Below, in pieces: positions 1-11,508 of a stretch of DNA of 64,000 bases (position 1 is its first letter; each line of letters begins with the position of its first letter). The position numbers and the translations under genes are program-made. The stretch covers positions 992,001-1,056,000 of the forward strand of contig JANUWI010000017.1 in assembly GCA_025504975.1 (NCBI GenBank). The letters are read 5' to 3'. The notes beneath the pieces are model-generated. The model was not told where the DNA came from. It searched no databases and saw nothing but the letters and a program-made list of their open reading frames with translations. The stretch comes from Plenodomus lindquistii (Eukaryota; Ascomycota; Dothideomycetes; Pleosporales; Leptosphaeriaceae).

Positions 1-1396
1 GGGTGTTGGGTTGCAAGTTGGTAGATGTTGGTTTGCGTGGCTTGGAGGGGAGTCGTGGGGCAGAGATAAGCTTTGGTGGATGGTCGTTGTGACACCCAAC
101 GGTTTTTAGGGGGGGTTTTTTTTTCCTCAAATTCTGCGCCGGAAATTATCGTGGATGTTGTGATTGATCAACTAGAAGGGTGGCAGAAGGGAGTATCCTT
201 GGTATCCTTGGCAGATGAGGGGTTTGTCATCTGCCAGGTCCGACTGTTCCAGCGCAGTGGGAGGGTCTGGTCTGCACATGACCGTTGATACATGTCTGTG
301 AGTGGAATTGGAGCAGTGTTATTCAAGGTTCTAGGTTGCAGTCAAACTGTCATGGTTGCTGCATTCAAGGAACGACTGGACGAACAACCGCTCGCCAGCA
401 TTGGCAGAGGCATTGGTAGAGAAAGAATCGAGCGGCACCGCCACATGTCAGCGCCACACTCAAGTCATCCCATCCCAGCTGAGACGCACAGAAGACGCAA
501 CCCCCAGAAGCGATCCAACCCAGCTGAGGCACATGTCATACCCAGTTAAGATTTATCAGATTTGGGCATCAAGGATAAAAGCATGCACCATGGCATCAGC
601 ATGCGTGGGATGCAGGCTGCTAGGCGAGGCCACTGTCCACTCGCACCAACGACACGTTCACAGCAGCTGCAGCATCAAATGACATAGCATCCGTCCACTT
701 GCACCGCCGCGATACGCCTGCCCGCATGGCCGGCCGCATACCTGTTAGGGGATGCGCCAGAGTGTCGGCGACGTGTGGCTGTCCTGTAACAGGGCGACAC
801 GCCAACCACGACACATGCAAGCTTGCATCCCGGCCGAATCGTCGCATCCGCCCCGCGAATGCCAGCGCGAGCTGCCACATTGTCACGATACAGTGTGCGC
901 GGGCAGCGCCGTGACTGGCACGCTTCCACGATTCTCGAACCGCTCTCTCCGCGCCGTTGGCATCATGCCGGCTGTTTCTTGAATTGTCTTCGCCTCACTC
1001 CGCGCGTGCGTGCCCACCCGATGCTTGCGCCGCTTACACAGTATTCCTGGCACTGGCAACTGTAGAGTACTCTAGACCTCCGGGCCCTTGACTAGATTTG
1101 CCATATAGGAGTCCCAGTGCACGTCTGAGCGCTGCTACACCGTACCTATATACTCTGACCGACTGGCAATTCTGGTCATCGCGGTGGACCGTTGTGGAGC
1201 TGGCCAACTAGGAACCGTTTCCGCGCGCATTGATACATTCTGACCGCCTCGCTGCATCACACGTCAAAGTACCAGGTACTTTTGCTGGCAAAGTCGCACT
1301 CACCCAGTCGACAGTCGCACGTTACACCACTTGTCTCTCGCAGCGCAGCGCAGTGCAGTTGCAGCAACATCCCAACATCCCACCACAACCGCTGCA
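1..1396. other. Intergenic, no gene recognised
   Basis: Only short overlapping frames with no recognisable motif. The last few hundred bases before 1397 are the presumed promoter and 5' leader of the next gene. A gene whose body lies to the left of the window cannot be excluded. Confidence 0.5.
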
Positions 1397-2821
1397 ATGG
1401 GCGTCGGAGAAACAATCACCGTCATCAACAAGTCGGGCAAGGTGGTGAGCAACGTGAGTCGCCCGATAAGACGCCCCTCGACGCGATAAGCAACACACCA
1501 GCTGACCGGCCCCCCACAGAGCAAGCACATTGTCAACGTCTTCAAAGAAGCAAAGGCCGCCTACCGCGAGCGCAAGGCTGAGCTCCAGGCCGAGCGTGAT
1601 GCTGCCGTGCGCGAGAAAAAGGCGGCAAAGGGCGTAGAAGCCCTGCGCATCCAAGACGATGACACACGCTCCCACTACTCCAAGGCCAGCCACCGCTCAA
1701 AATCCAGCAGAAAGCCTCGTCCCGGCCTGGAGCGCGGCTACACCGACTCCTTCTATGCCAACGACAACCCCCGCCAAAGCCCACGGGGTAGCACCCACCG
1801 CTTTGAACAGGACCTCGCTGGCGACGGCCGAGACGCCCACATGAAAGAACTCACCCGCCGCAACACCGACATGCACGTCCAGCGCACCACGCGCTCCAAA
1901 TCAGACGCCTTTGTCGACATGGACCTTGCCTACGGCGACATCCCGCCGCCCCTCCCCTCGCCCAAGTACGACGACGGCGAACTCAAAGAGAAAGCGAGTA
2001 AAATCACCTTTCTCCTCGACGAAGCAAACTGCCTCCACCACTCGGTAACCGCCACTATTGAAAATCTGCAAAAGAACCCCGAAGCCCTGGCAGCCGTCTC
2101 CCTCACCCTCGCTGAAATAAGCGCCATCGTGGGGAAAATGGGTCCAGGCATGCTCATGACGCTCAAGGGCAGTTTCCCCGCCGTTGCCGCACTACTCCTA
2201 AGCCCGCAGTTCATGATCGCAGGTGGCGTCGCAGTAGGCGTCACCATCGTCGCCCTCGGCGGCTACAAAATCATGCGGAAGATCCAAGCCCAAGCCACCG
2301 AATCCGACGGCAGCCCCCAACCCATCCCCATGGCCGCTGCCGCCGCGGTTCCCCCCCGCATAGACGAAGTCCACGACTCCCCGCTCGAACTCGAAGAACT
2401 CGAGCCCCAGGAACTAAGCCGCGTAGAAATGTGGCGCCGCGGTATCGCCGACGTAGCCGAAAACTCTGCCGGAACAAGCGTCGACGGCGAGTTCATCACG
2501 CCCGGTGCATCACGCGCGCTCATTGACGCGGGCGTCCTAGACGAAGACGACATGAAGAGTCGACGCAGTGGTCGTAGTAAGCGCGAAAAGAGTTCAAAAG
2601 CCAAGAGCGTAGTTAGCGAGAAGAGTACGAGGACTACGAAGACGAGTAGTAAGACTGTGAAGACGAGTAAGACGACGGAGACGAGGAGGAGTAAGACTGT
2701 CAAGGAGGGTGGGAGTGTGGCGGGGAGTAGTGTGACTGGGGAGAAGGAGAAGAAGAGGAAGAAGGAGAAGGAGCCGAGTGGGTTGAAGATGTTGTTTCGG
2801 AGTCATACTGCGCATGTTTGA
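1397..2821 (+). CDS. Conserved fungal-type protein with one hydrophobic segment, function unknown
   Basis: Two exons, 1397-1453 and 1520-2821, give 452 residues. The 66-base intron has a GTGAGT donor and a CACAG acceptor, and the frame continues in phase 0. The start is the ATG at 1397, which opens MGVGETITVINKSG; the ATG-less stretch after the intron would otherwise lack an N-terminus. The protein has a charged helical N-terminal part rich in Lys, Arg and Glu, then a central helical region. A hydrophobic Ala/Gly/Val segment follows at roughly residues 230-270, and the last ~100 residues are a basic Ser/Thr/Lys-rich tail that is surely disordered. The hydrophobic stretch suggests membrane association. 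I do not recognise a named domain. The codons of the tail are noticeably less GC-rich at the third position than the body, as in low-complexity expansions. Confidence 0.8.
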
Positions 2822-3121
2822 GACGCCGTTGTTTAGGCTCTCAGACTGGTGGTTGGAGAAGCGTGAGGAGTGTGATATGTGTGTATTACGAAGAGGATGA
2901 TCATAGCGTTTGGCGTTTTTTGTTTTCTTCTTTCTTCAGTCTCTCCTTCCCTCTTGTTTCCAAGTCTTCTACTACTGCGTCACTTATGTCCTAGTTTGTT
3001 CAAGTCTATTTGGGTTTGTTGGTATTGGTGTTTTCATCATCGCGTATATACTCGTTTGCAACTGCACTGCGTCCATTTATACCGAGTTTTAAGCATTTAG
3101 CGGAATCATTGTCGTCGTTGA

Positions 3122-3151
3122 TGGTGGTGGTGGTGGTGGTGGTGGTGGTGG
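3122..3151. repeat. (TGG)n microsatellite
   Basis: About ten uninterrupted TGG trinucleotides in the 3' flank of the preceding gene. No coding frame crosses it that I can support. Confidence 0.9.
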
Positions 3152-3280
3152 GTTGGTTGTTATTAGTTTTACTATTAGTTACCAATATTATGCACAAGTA
3201 TTATCATTCAAAACCACGGAATGAAATAAAATGAAACGAAATGAAATGTTGTAGTTGCATCTTATCTTATGCATATAGCG

Positions 3281-3318
3281 CATACCATACCATACCATAC
3301 CATACCATACCATACCAT
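3281..3318. repeat. (CATAC)n microsatellite
   Basis: Between seven and eight tandem CATAC pentamers in intergenic DNA. Confidence 0.9.
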
Positions 3319-3908
3319 GCACATGGCCGAATGTAGAGTTCTATGAAAAAGAATCCGCATACATCTCTGTCTGTCCGTTATGATGTATCGATCTTCCTCC
3401 TCGTACCATCCTCAACAAAAGCAAGCAAGCAAGCACAAATATCAAAACACACAATAATCAAAACATTCACTTTTCGAAATCAGTCTACTGTACATGTGAG
3501 TTGAAGAGGTTACGTAGCGTTGGTGCGTACTCCCGAGGTTCGTGGGCTTTTTGATGCAGGTGATGAGGGGGTCGAGGGTTCGGGTGGTGTTAGAGAGAGG
3601 GGAAGGAGAGGGGTTAGATGGGGGTTGGTTCAGATTGGCGAGAGGATGGGTTTTTGGGTGGTTTAGAATGTGTGAATTTGGAATGAAGAAATTGGTTCTT
3701 AGGTAGGCCTGGATATTTTGAACGCGGAGTTTGTAGAGCGCAGAGAGATAAGATGTGTGGCTAAGAAGTGTGCGAAGGGATTTGAATGTCCTAAGACAGA
3801 GACATGGTCTCATTTGGTATTGATCGACGATCTGCCGCTCATGGCGGAGATGAACGTGAATATGGCCTGGATGAAGATACTTCGTCTTTCAAGAGTTTTC
3901 GCAGTACA

Positions 3909-4971
3909 TCACTTGACAAAGTTCTTCGCCCCAAACCCCCCCTCAACCATCTCCACCGCCCTCCTCGTCGCCTCATCCAGCTCCTCCCTCGGCAACCCCA
4001 AAACCTCATCATGCATCTCCTCCCCCGTCTTATAATCCCCCTCTCCACTCTCAAAAAACAACCTCGCATACATCGCCTTCGCAAACCCCCTCAAATCCCC
4101 CTTTTCCATCTCCGCCAACCCCTCCTCGTACCTCTCTCCACTCCCCTGATACTCAATCTCCCAATCCCCATCCCCCGTCCCAAGCACCCGATGCAACGAA
4201 TCCAGCATCTCCCTCTGCGACACCAAAAAACTAGCCACATAAACCCCTTTATCCGTCGAATCCTCCAACGCCGGCCCAGCCGCACCCTCCCCCCTCCTCA
4301 CAGGCAGACTAAGCAGCCCCGCAACCGCCCGTCCACACCTCTCCCACGTACTTGTACATATCCTCCTCCTCCCTTGATCGAAAAACACGACCCTCCGCGC
4401 CGCAATGTCAAAACCAAACCACTGCTCCCCCATGCCCAGACTAAACTCGTACCAAAACCCACACACGAGCGCGAAATAACTCACACCATCTTGTTGTTCT
4501 ACATCTGCGATCCATTTCTTCATTCCGCTGAGAATCGGCACCTTGTCTAATCCCCCGCTGCGTGGTCCCAGACCAAAACCGTAGTAGTTTGGCATGATGT
4601 ACGGGATTTTGGCGGCGGCGGCGGCGCGCACAATGAGTGGGTGGAGCGTGGGTGGGGCGTGGTGGGGTAGGGTTATTATGAGGAAGGTTGAGCCGGTGAG
4701 GGCGGCGATGAGGGATTGTTCGTTGGTGTAGTCGACGGGGGTGATGGTCAGGTTGGGGTGCGAGGGGTGGACGGAGGGGCTCGAGGACCGTGTTAGGACT
4801 GTGACGGTGTGTTTGTTGGTTGCGAGGAGGTGGGTTAGCATGTGGGAGCCTATTGTGCCGGTGCCCTGGGGGAGGGTTTTGGTTAGCAGGTTGAAGGGGG
4901 AGTTTGGAAGGGGGGAAGTTATGTACGCCGATGAGGGCGACGTTGCGGATGTAGGTTGGTGGGTTGGCCAT
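3909..4971 (-). CDS. NmrA-like / isoflavone-reductase-like NAD(P)-binding protein
   Basis: Exons on the minus strand are 4927-4971 and 3909-4865, giving 333 residues. Removing the 61-base intron (GTACAT donor, CCCAG acceptor) joins VALIG to GTGTIGSHML. This restores a GGTGTIG Rossmann dinucleotide loop at residues 15-21, which fixes both the splice and the ATG at 4971. The remainder matches the NmrA-like short-chain fold: an IIITLP strand, a LIVRAAAAAKIPYIMPNYYGFG segment broken by Gly, and an ALVCGFWYEFSL strand typical of this group, often labelled CipA-like or isoflavone-reductase-like. Members bind NADP(H) and act as oxidoreductases or redox sensors; the substrate cannot be told. The C-terminus ends in GFGAKNFVK. 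A second, different NmrA-family gene lies at 36994-38193. Confidence 0.85.
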
Positions 4972-5819
4972 TTTGCGATGGTCCCGTCTTCTCGAAGGTG
5001 TCTCTGGATGTTATCGATGTAGGACTTGGTGAGTTGAAGTCCGCGCTGCCTGATGCCCTGAATTATAACAAGAACACATTGCCGTTTTATACCTCACCTC
5101 CCACCTCCTCCCCAATCTCGATTAGCATGCAAAACACACAACCCGCATACCCCATCCATACGCCATCCAACTCCCCAACCTCATCTCTGACCAACCACAA
5201 ACCTCGTACAAAAGGCACACTAGCCCTTGCTCGCATACACAGAGTAAGCATACATGGTGATTACTTATGTCCGCCTATGTCCGCGAGGCCTGATCGGGAT
5301 CTCGGGAGCAATCTCGCTGCGAGGGCGGAGATTAGGATTATATGTTTCGAAAAACCATGTGATTTGAGGTCTTCTGCGTAGGCTGTAGGGTTGGGGACTG
5401 GGTATACGGATGTTGGTGTTTGGGTAGTCTGACGGGGGGGATGATGGCAGGCTGAGATGAGCTAGACCGGTTGTAGAGTTGCATGTATCAAAGTACTTGA
5501 TTTGTGGATGGAAATACAGGACTAACTGATGTGGGATGGAGGATGTGAGGATACGTTGCTTTATTGTTTTACTTATGTTTTTTTATATACTTTTGAGATA
5601 TTGTGATTTGCCACCAGAATTAGCGAGATGTCACGACTACTCTCATAATAATGACCTTTCTAAATCCAAACAGCTCTTATCCGTCGCTTGGATTGATGTA
5701 GAAATCCGACCGTCTACACCTAGGGCTGTGGTTGACAGGACCTGTCATCAAACCCGTCTCATTCATCCAATGTACTTCTCGAGTATGAACGCATATTTCC
5801 TTCCCGACTGTCGCGCAAT
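4972..5819. other. Intergenic, nothing recognised
   Basis: Upstream region of the minus-strand NmrA-like gene and downstream region of the minus-strand Arg/Ser-rich gene. Only short frames are present. Around 5100-5200 there is a pyrimidine-rich tract that probably belongs to the NmrA-like promoter. Confidence 0.45.
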
Positions 5820-7898
5820 TTATGCACCCAACCATCGATTAATCAAACTCTTCGCGTCTCGACGTGGGCGAGGTCCCGTGGGTGGCTTGCGTTCCGGCGC
5901 CGGCGTCTTCTTTTCTTCTGCTTTCTTTGCTGGCGCTGTCTTCTCCGCCACTCCTCTCGATGGTGTCCTTTGAGTCTTCTCCACACGGCCGGTGACTATG
6001 CGGTCACTCTTAGGCCGAGAAGGTGGTGTCGGTGCAACGGGCTTGTGAGCGAGTTCGCGACGGCGATCTTCTGCGCGGCGGGCCTCGAGCATGGTGGCTT
6101 GAAGGATGTTTGTGGTGTTTCGTCCGCTCGTATTGCGCTTGCTGCTTGTAGCTTCTTGCCTCGTTTTGTTGTGCTCGGTAGGCGCTCTGGGAGTGTGGCG
6201 GGTGGTTGGGGTGAGCTGGTCGTTGTGGTGCTGGCTCTGAGGACGGCTTGGGGGTGTTCGCTCTCGGTTGCTGGGTGTGACTTTGGATTTCTTCTCAAGA
6301 ATTTTTGACTGACGTGAAGTGGGAGGCGCGGGCGGGGGAGTGACCTCAGACTTGCGGAGGTGTTCGTGGGAGGCGCGATCTTCCTTGAGGCTTTTATGGG
6401 CGCTTGGTGTTGCGCAAGTCTTCTCGACTGGTGCCTTTGAGATGTGTCGCACCTGCTCTGGGGCTGGAGTTCGATTCTTACGAGGAGTGTCGTCGACGCG
6501 ACTGTCACGACGCTTACGGTCACGGGAGTGGCGACGATGCTTGCGATACGACTCCTCGCTATCTGAGCTGTCGTTGCGGTAGCGGCGAGATTTGTTGTGG
6601 CGGTCTGCTGGACTTCTCGATCTGTAACGGCGGTCGCGCTCTTCTCTGCGAGGCGAAGCACTTCTTCCACGTGGCGTGCGTGCAGAGGCAGTCGCGTTGC
6701 ACTCATGGTCTTTAGGAGCCCGGGATACGTCAGCGGCTTCGATCTTGGAATTCGCGATCAATGGCTTGCGGCGGTCTTCGGAACCTGATGAACTGTATGA
6801 GGTTGCGCGGCCTCGTACCCGTCCCTGGTGATAACGCGCAATGCGTTGGCCACGATGGAATTCGCAATCTGAGTCGGAAGTATCTTCTTCGAGGCGCTTT
6901 GGAGATGGGGACCGCTTTCTGCGCTTGCTTGGGGTATCAGACGGACGGTCATAATCTTTGGTACTGCGCTTCCTCTTGACCAATTTCACAGTGTCAGATG
7001 TCTGGCCAATGCTTCTTGTGATCGGGCTTGGACACCACGCCGGGTCAAACACAACAAACGCTGGTGGAGGCACGCCATCGCCGCGCCCGCCTTCGCTGAG
7101 GAATCTCGTCTGATACTCGTCGGCCCATTGCTTCTCAATGTACTCCTCCCCGTAGTCTTCTATGGAGTCGGGGTCCTGTACATCCTCTCGCAGTGATGGC
7201 GCAAGTGAGGGAATGGCGCGTACAGTCTGCGCGATTTTGCTGGAGTCCTGTTGCGTGGCAGGCGAGGGTAGAGATGTGGGCGTTTGTGGCGGTTGTATCA
7301 GGACTTCCTCACCATAGATGTTGGGCAGAAAGAGACTACCCAGGTCTCCATCTTTGGTGTTGCCGTCAGCATCAAGTGTAACAGAAGGCATGAACTGCTC
7401 AGAGTGTATCACGCGCTCAGCGTTTGGTTCAGCGAAGACTCTAACCCCAGCTTCCTCGGCGACCTTGCGATATTTGTTCACCGTCATGATCGCTTTGACC
7501 TTTGCTTTAGTGATGCGCCGCTTAGCTTCTGGATAATCAATAGTTTGGAAAGAGGAATCGACATATTTGCTTTCCGTGTTGCTTGCGAGCGCCGCTGGTG
7601 GCGCAAAGGGGGGCCCGTATTCATGTTGGTATGTATCGGCCCCATTGGCAAATCCGTATCTTCCAATTGCTGCAATACCAATTTCTGCCGGCCCAGGACG
7701 GCGACCAAATATCTCCACGAATTGAATGGCGTCGGAAAGTGGGTGTGTTTGTATACCTGTGCTGTGGTATGTTTTCGGCACTGGTGCAGTCGCTGAGGGA
7801 GATTCATTGCGCTCAGATTGGTCATCGTCTCGTCTTGCGGTCGCATTTGTCGCGTTTATGATACGAGCGTATCCGCAGCTCAACATGTGCGCCGCCAT
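5820..7898 (-). CDS. Arg/Ser-rich, largely disordered nuclear-type protein
   Basis: A single open frame of 692 residues from an ATG at 7898. The first ~250 residues are of mixed composition and could be folded; they include an AKRRITKAKVKAIMTVNKYRK-like basic helix around residues 125-150. From about residue 290 to the end the protein is dominated by Arg, Ser, Pro and Lys. It has several RS/SR and SPSP dipeptide clusters, stretches such as KRRKRSPSPKR, and many potential phosphorylation sites. Such RS-like tails occur in splicing and other RNA- or chromatin-associated proteins, but there is no RRM or other named domain here. A nuclear role is therefore inference from composition. The extreme C-terminus (DAKSLINRWLGA) looks like a short conserved helix. 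No intron is needed. Confidence 0.75.
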   Translation of the reverse strand: MAAHMLSCGYARIINATNATARRDDDQSERNESPSATAPVPKTYHSTGIQTHPLSDAIQFVEIFGRRPGPAEIGIAAIGRYGFANGADTYQHEYGPPFAPPAALASNTESKYVDSSFQTIDYPEAKRRITKAKVKAIMTVNKYRKVAEEAGVRVFAEPNAERVIHSEQFMPSVTLDADGNTKDGDLGSLFLPNIYGEEVLIQPPQTPTSLPSPATQQDSSKIAQTVRAIPSLAPSLREDVQDPDSIEDYGEEYIEKQWADEYQTRFLSEGGRGDGVPPPAFVVFDPAWCPSPITRSIGQTSDTVKLVKRKRSTKDYDRPSDTPSKRRKRSPSPKRLEEDTSDSDCEFHRGQRIARYHQGRVRGRATSYSSSGSEDRRKPLIANSKIEAADVSRAPKDHECNATASARTPRGRSASPRREERDRRYRSRSPADRHNKSRRYRNDSSDSEESYRKHRRHSRDRKRRDSRVDDTPRKNRTPAPEQVRHISKAPVEKTCATPSAHKSLKEDRASHEHLRKSEVTPPPAPPTSRQSKILEKKSKVTPSNRERTPPSRPQSQHHNDQLTPTTRHTPRAPTEHNKTRQEATSSKRNTSGRNTTNILQATMLEARRAEDRRRELAHKPVAPTPPSRPKSDRIVTGRVEKTQRTPSRGVAEKTAPAKKAEEKKTPAPERKPPTGPRPRRDAKSLINRWLGA

Positions 7899-8963
7899 TG
7901 TGGGTACAATCCTGGAGGATGCTTAGAAGTGGTGATGCCGATAAATGTTTGCTTCGTCGTCCTGGTCGGATGATTATCGTGTAATTGCCCGCGAGCTCTT
8001 CAGGAATTGATTGCAGTTGCTCGTAGTTGCTCTCAGCTCCGAATATTGATATTATGAGGGTAGTGTGACTTCGCAGTCGAGCTTGTGGTATTGGTGGTAT
8101 CGCCCGTGATTGGCGGGTGGGAGTTTGCGGCGTTACCGTACCTACCGTTCGGCGCTAGTCGGACTACCAGCCTCAACGTATCAATAGTGAAAGCGACTTT
8201 AAAACTCATACAACTATTCAAAGCTATTGTTATCGAAAATTTGAGAATGGCGGGATGACGTCATAATGAACGATGTATGCTCACAATGGTCAATACAGTG
8301 CCCTGCACTAATTCACCCCAGGCATCTTCTATGGAATTTGGATGTGCTGCAAGCCCGCTACTCGTATGTTCAGCAGAGGAACAGAGGCATCAAGACTAGA
8401 AGCTCTTAGGACCGCCGTGGGCCTTCTCCAATCTTCGGCGCGCGCAATCGTTATTTGCGACTTCAGCGACCTGCCCCTGATCTGGAACCATCACACTGCG
8501 TTCCTTGATTGTAGACAAGATCTTCTCCTGTTTAAGCTACAATAATCGCCATCAACCGAAATTCTGGACCTCGAGTGATGAAATTTCAAACATGCACATA
8601 TTCGTTCCCACAACATTTCTCTCCCCAATCAAATGGTGCGCTATCTTGTGTCGTGCTTTTTGAAAGGTATACTGTATCGAGAAGACAATCACTGTTTTTT
8701 CATGATGGTGTTCGCCTGCATCCTCAAGCTTTGGATGTTTTTATCTCGGCGACGTGCGACAACCTACCCGCGTTCACTTTCATCGGGTCCCTCTCTTCCG
8801 CTTCTAAATACCAAAGATAGGAATCCAAGTATTTGGACGCCGTATCTTCGTTGAAGCTCTCATAGTGACCCCAGCTACAGCCCCTCTGACACCACCTGTG
8901 TTACGCAGTTACTCTGAGTGTCCTGCGATCACCCTTCTCGATCAACCACCAGCCACCGAAGAA
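7899..8963. other. Divergent intergenic region, no gene recognised
   Basis: Lies between two divergently transcribed genes, so it should contain both promoters. Short frames on either strand have no motif. The open frame leading into 8964 starts only after an in-frame stop at 8805-8807, with no ATG before 8964. Confidence 0.45.
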
Positions 8964-10711
8964 ATGAGGAACCCCAATACGTCCTACCGCACCCGCAGCC
9001 TGCGCAAGGCGTGTGCCATCCGCACCTTTGCCGTTGATGATGAGGGCCGCGGGTTCGGCCGCTACTTTATCACCAGCCGCCTTGCGCGACACAATCACCA
9101 TGAAGCCCTCAAGGATATGGTCGCGCGCCTTCGGGATGATCACAGACAGCGCAATGCCCTCAGACGCCGGGGAATACCGTACAACAAGCTCCATGTCGCC
9201 GCCGCCATCCCCAACAAGCATCTTCGCCCGCAACGCTTTCCTACTATCATGGATCGACAGCACGCTCAGCTCAGTACGGCATTGGAACGCCACCAGACTC
9301 AACACACCACAAGCTTCATGACTCCCCCTGAAGGCCCTTGGGTAGGGGGCAATACCGACGACCCTGAGACCCAGCTTAGTCTGAAGTCGCTCCACGACAT
9401 CACCCCCCAGGTCACTTGCGCGCTCAATACCAGACATGTTGCTCCTAAGGCATAGATCAACTCCGCCCTCCGCTGCCTCCTGAAGCTAAAGCACAGCTAC
9501 GAATACTTTGAAGACCTTTCCGACGACGTGCTGCGCTATCTCAACCAAGTCGCCCCAGCCCTCAAGCACCTCGGCGCCCGCGCTCTTGATACTGACTGGG
9601 ACTGGTGGACGTTTCGCGCAGTCTACGACTTCCTCTTCCAAGAAGACGAATGGGGCCGCCTCGAAGAGCCTCTGGTAGCGCACCGCAAGTTCTTGGAGGA
9701 GGTTGCCAACGTGGTTGGCCTTGACCTGGAAGGACCACCGCTACGTCCCGCAACAGAATGGACCCCACTATACAACACGGATCTTGTAATTCCAAATATT
9801 GGGGGCACTGGAGAAAGAAGCAAGAACGTTCACAATGTCGCCCACCATCACGGGCGAGGCCAAGACCAGCCCACATGGTCTCCTCAGCATACGATACCCA
9901 CCACGACACCGCCCTCATACATTCAGCCCTCCTTGCCTCCTCCTCCTGTCGCCGCACCCTTCACACCGCCGGCCTCACTCTGCGCCCAGCCTCCTTATCT
10001 CACAGCGGCTCCGACGCCCGTATATTCGACCTCTTCGCACATCCAGTTTCCACACCCTACGACACCAACCTGCACCCAGTCCATATCTCCCACCGCCGCT
10101 CTCGCGCCCGCAACTCCCCCTATATGCGTACTCAGCGCCAACTTTCAACGGCGCCAACCCTCTCACAATTGACATCCTCGACATCATCATTCTCTTTGAG
10201 TGGCTCATCTACCCTCTCCCACTCTACTGCATCGACGTGCGCGACGTCTACCTCCACATCTGTGGCATCGACAACACCTCTACAACCCTTCGCAGAGGGT
10301 TTCAGCAACAATTCCGATACGAACGTCAGCGCAATGAACGCCCCAGTGGCTTCTCTCCCTCCTCTAGCACCCGCCATAAACACATATAATACGGTGGAGG
10401 CTGCAGATGGTCCCATGACCACCTCCAAAATGCCAACAGTGGCCCCAGCACACAGCAAGAAGAGCAATGATATCCACGATGGTGCAGAAAGATTCGACCC
10501 ATCTGCAGTCACCAGAATGGATGAGCTCATTGCCATCCTCAACGATGCGGAATACAACCAAACTTGGAAGGAGAAGCTCCAGGATCTATTCAGGTCTCTG
10601 GCCAAACAAGAGCCCATCGCGCCCAGCCATATGGAGTTCTTCGTCCATTCATGCCAATACATTCTGGCGCATGAGAAGGCATTATGGTTCGATCATAATG
10701 TAGTGACATAA
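8964..10711 (+). CDS. Paralogue A of an unrecognised repeat-module family, apparently truncated
   Basis: The model is 8964-9410, then 9456 onward, with a frame change near 10,020-10,135. A possible intron there runs 10020-10135 (GTATAT donor, CTCAG acceptor), but an indel is also possible. Evidence that it is real is its match to gene 11509-14872. Both have a first exon of about 145-149 codons rich in Arg, ending in PQ before a phase-0 intron. Both then have an INSALR.../FNSAEF... helical region containing DWDWW versus WDWK, a Ser/Pro/Thr linker, and a module ending CQYILAHEKALWFDHNVV versus SCRWVLDSHKADWFDVRQVV. In this copy a TAA at 10709 stops the module early, although homologous sequence continues in frame to a TGA at 10910. 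Function is unknown. It may be a pseudogene or may carry an unresolved intron. Confidence 0.5.
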
Positions 10712-11508
10712 CGTGCTGGCGACTGGTTCAACCACAAAGAGATTGGCATGGACAGCCTTCGCAAGCACGCCAGTGAGCAGGAGATGTTACGAAGCAGCAT
10801 TGCAGGTCGAGCAAAGGTCTTACATTTTATTCCCCTTCAAGACCGGCTGATCAAGGTCTGCAAGGTGCTCAATGGTATGCTCTCAGGTGGCCAGAGGGTC
10901 TTCAAAGCATGAAAACCGCGCCGCGCGCTTGGACGAGGCTCAACGAGCGTTATTTGAAGGCTCAACACACATGGCAAATGATCACAGAGGGGGTAATAAT
11001 ATCGTTTTGGATGAATGTAGAGCATGTTTGTTTGGCTGAGTGTTTGGGACATGCGAACTTGAGGGTAAACACCCAAACTGATACGCGAGAAAGACCGTAG
11101 GTGGCCGCTTCTATAAATCAAGCCTGTATCTACAACTGCCATCTTAAATGCAACGACGCTTATAACGACATGCTTCTTCCTGTATATGACAGTACCGCTA
11201 TGTGTCGCCTACCCGAACCAGGGTCACGCGATGCGTCATCGGTCCCTCAAAACCGCATCGTGAAATGAGTCTTGGCGGTGAAGGTGAGTTGCAAACGAAA
11301 TAGCCCATCCGCCACCGCGACGCGCCACCTGAGCTTAAAAGCCCCCACTACCCCTCCGTCTCCAACTCTCTTCCTCTGTCGCACCCTCTTTCCTCATCCC
11401 ACTCTTTACGCGCGTTTCGACTGCGCACACCCTCAACACCTCTTCTACTTGACCGCAAGGTCCATTCCCACTTGCCCAGCTGACAACTGAGCACCCGCCG
11501 CAGCCAAG
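10712..11508. other. 3' remainder of paralogue A and promoter of paralogue B
   Basis: Bases 10712-10909 still translate, in the frame of the upstream gene, into a sequence with DWFNHKEIG and a hydrophobic helix. These resemble the end of the module in the next gene. The rest is intergenic. A pyrimidine-rich tract near 11345-11410 precedes the start at 11509, a common feature of promoters in filamentous fungi. Confidence 0.5.
11344..11410 (+). promoter_or_regulatory. CT-rich promoter tract
   Basis: A stretch made mostly of C and T about 100-165 bases upstream of the ATG at 11509. CT blocks at this distance often mark transcription starts in filamentous ascomycetes. Inferred from composition and position only. 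Confidence 0.35.

Larger units (their letters stand above)
2822..3908. other. Intergenic, with two microsatellites
   Basis: This space lies between two convergent genes. It holds a GGT tract and a CATAC tract, listed separately, and no credible gene. The T-rich stretch just after 2880 is probably the 3' untranslated region of the upstream gene. Confidence 0.5.

Noticed and set aside
8901..9437. 178-codon minus-strand frame opposite exon 1 of paralogue A
   Set aside because: It reads smoothly, but has no motif. The plus-strand reading shares exon length, intron phase and junction context with the neighbouring paralogue, so the minus frame is treated as an antisense shadow.
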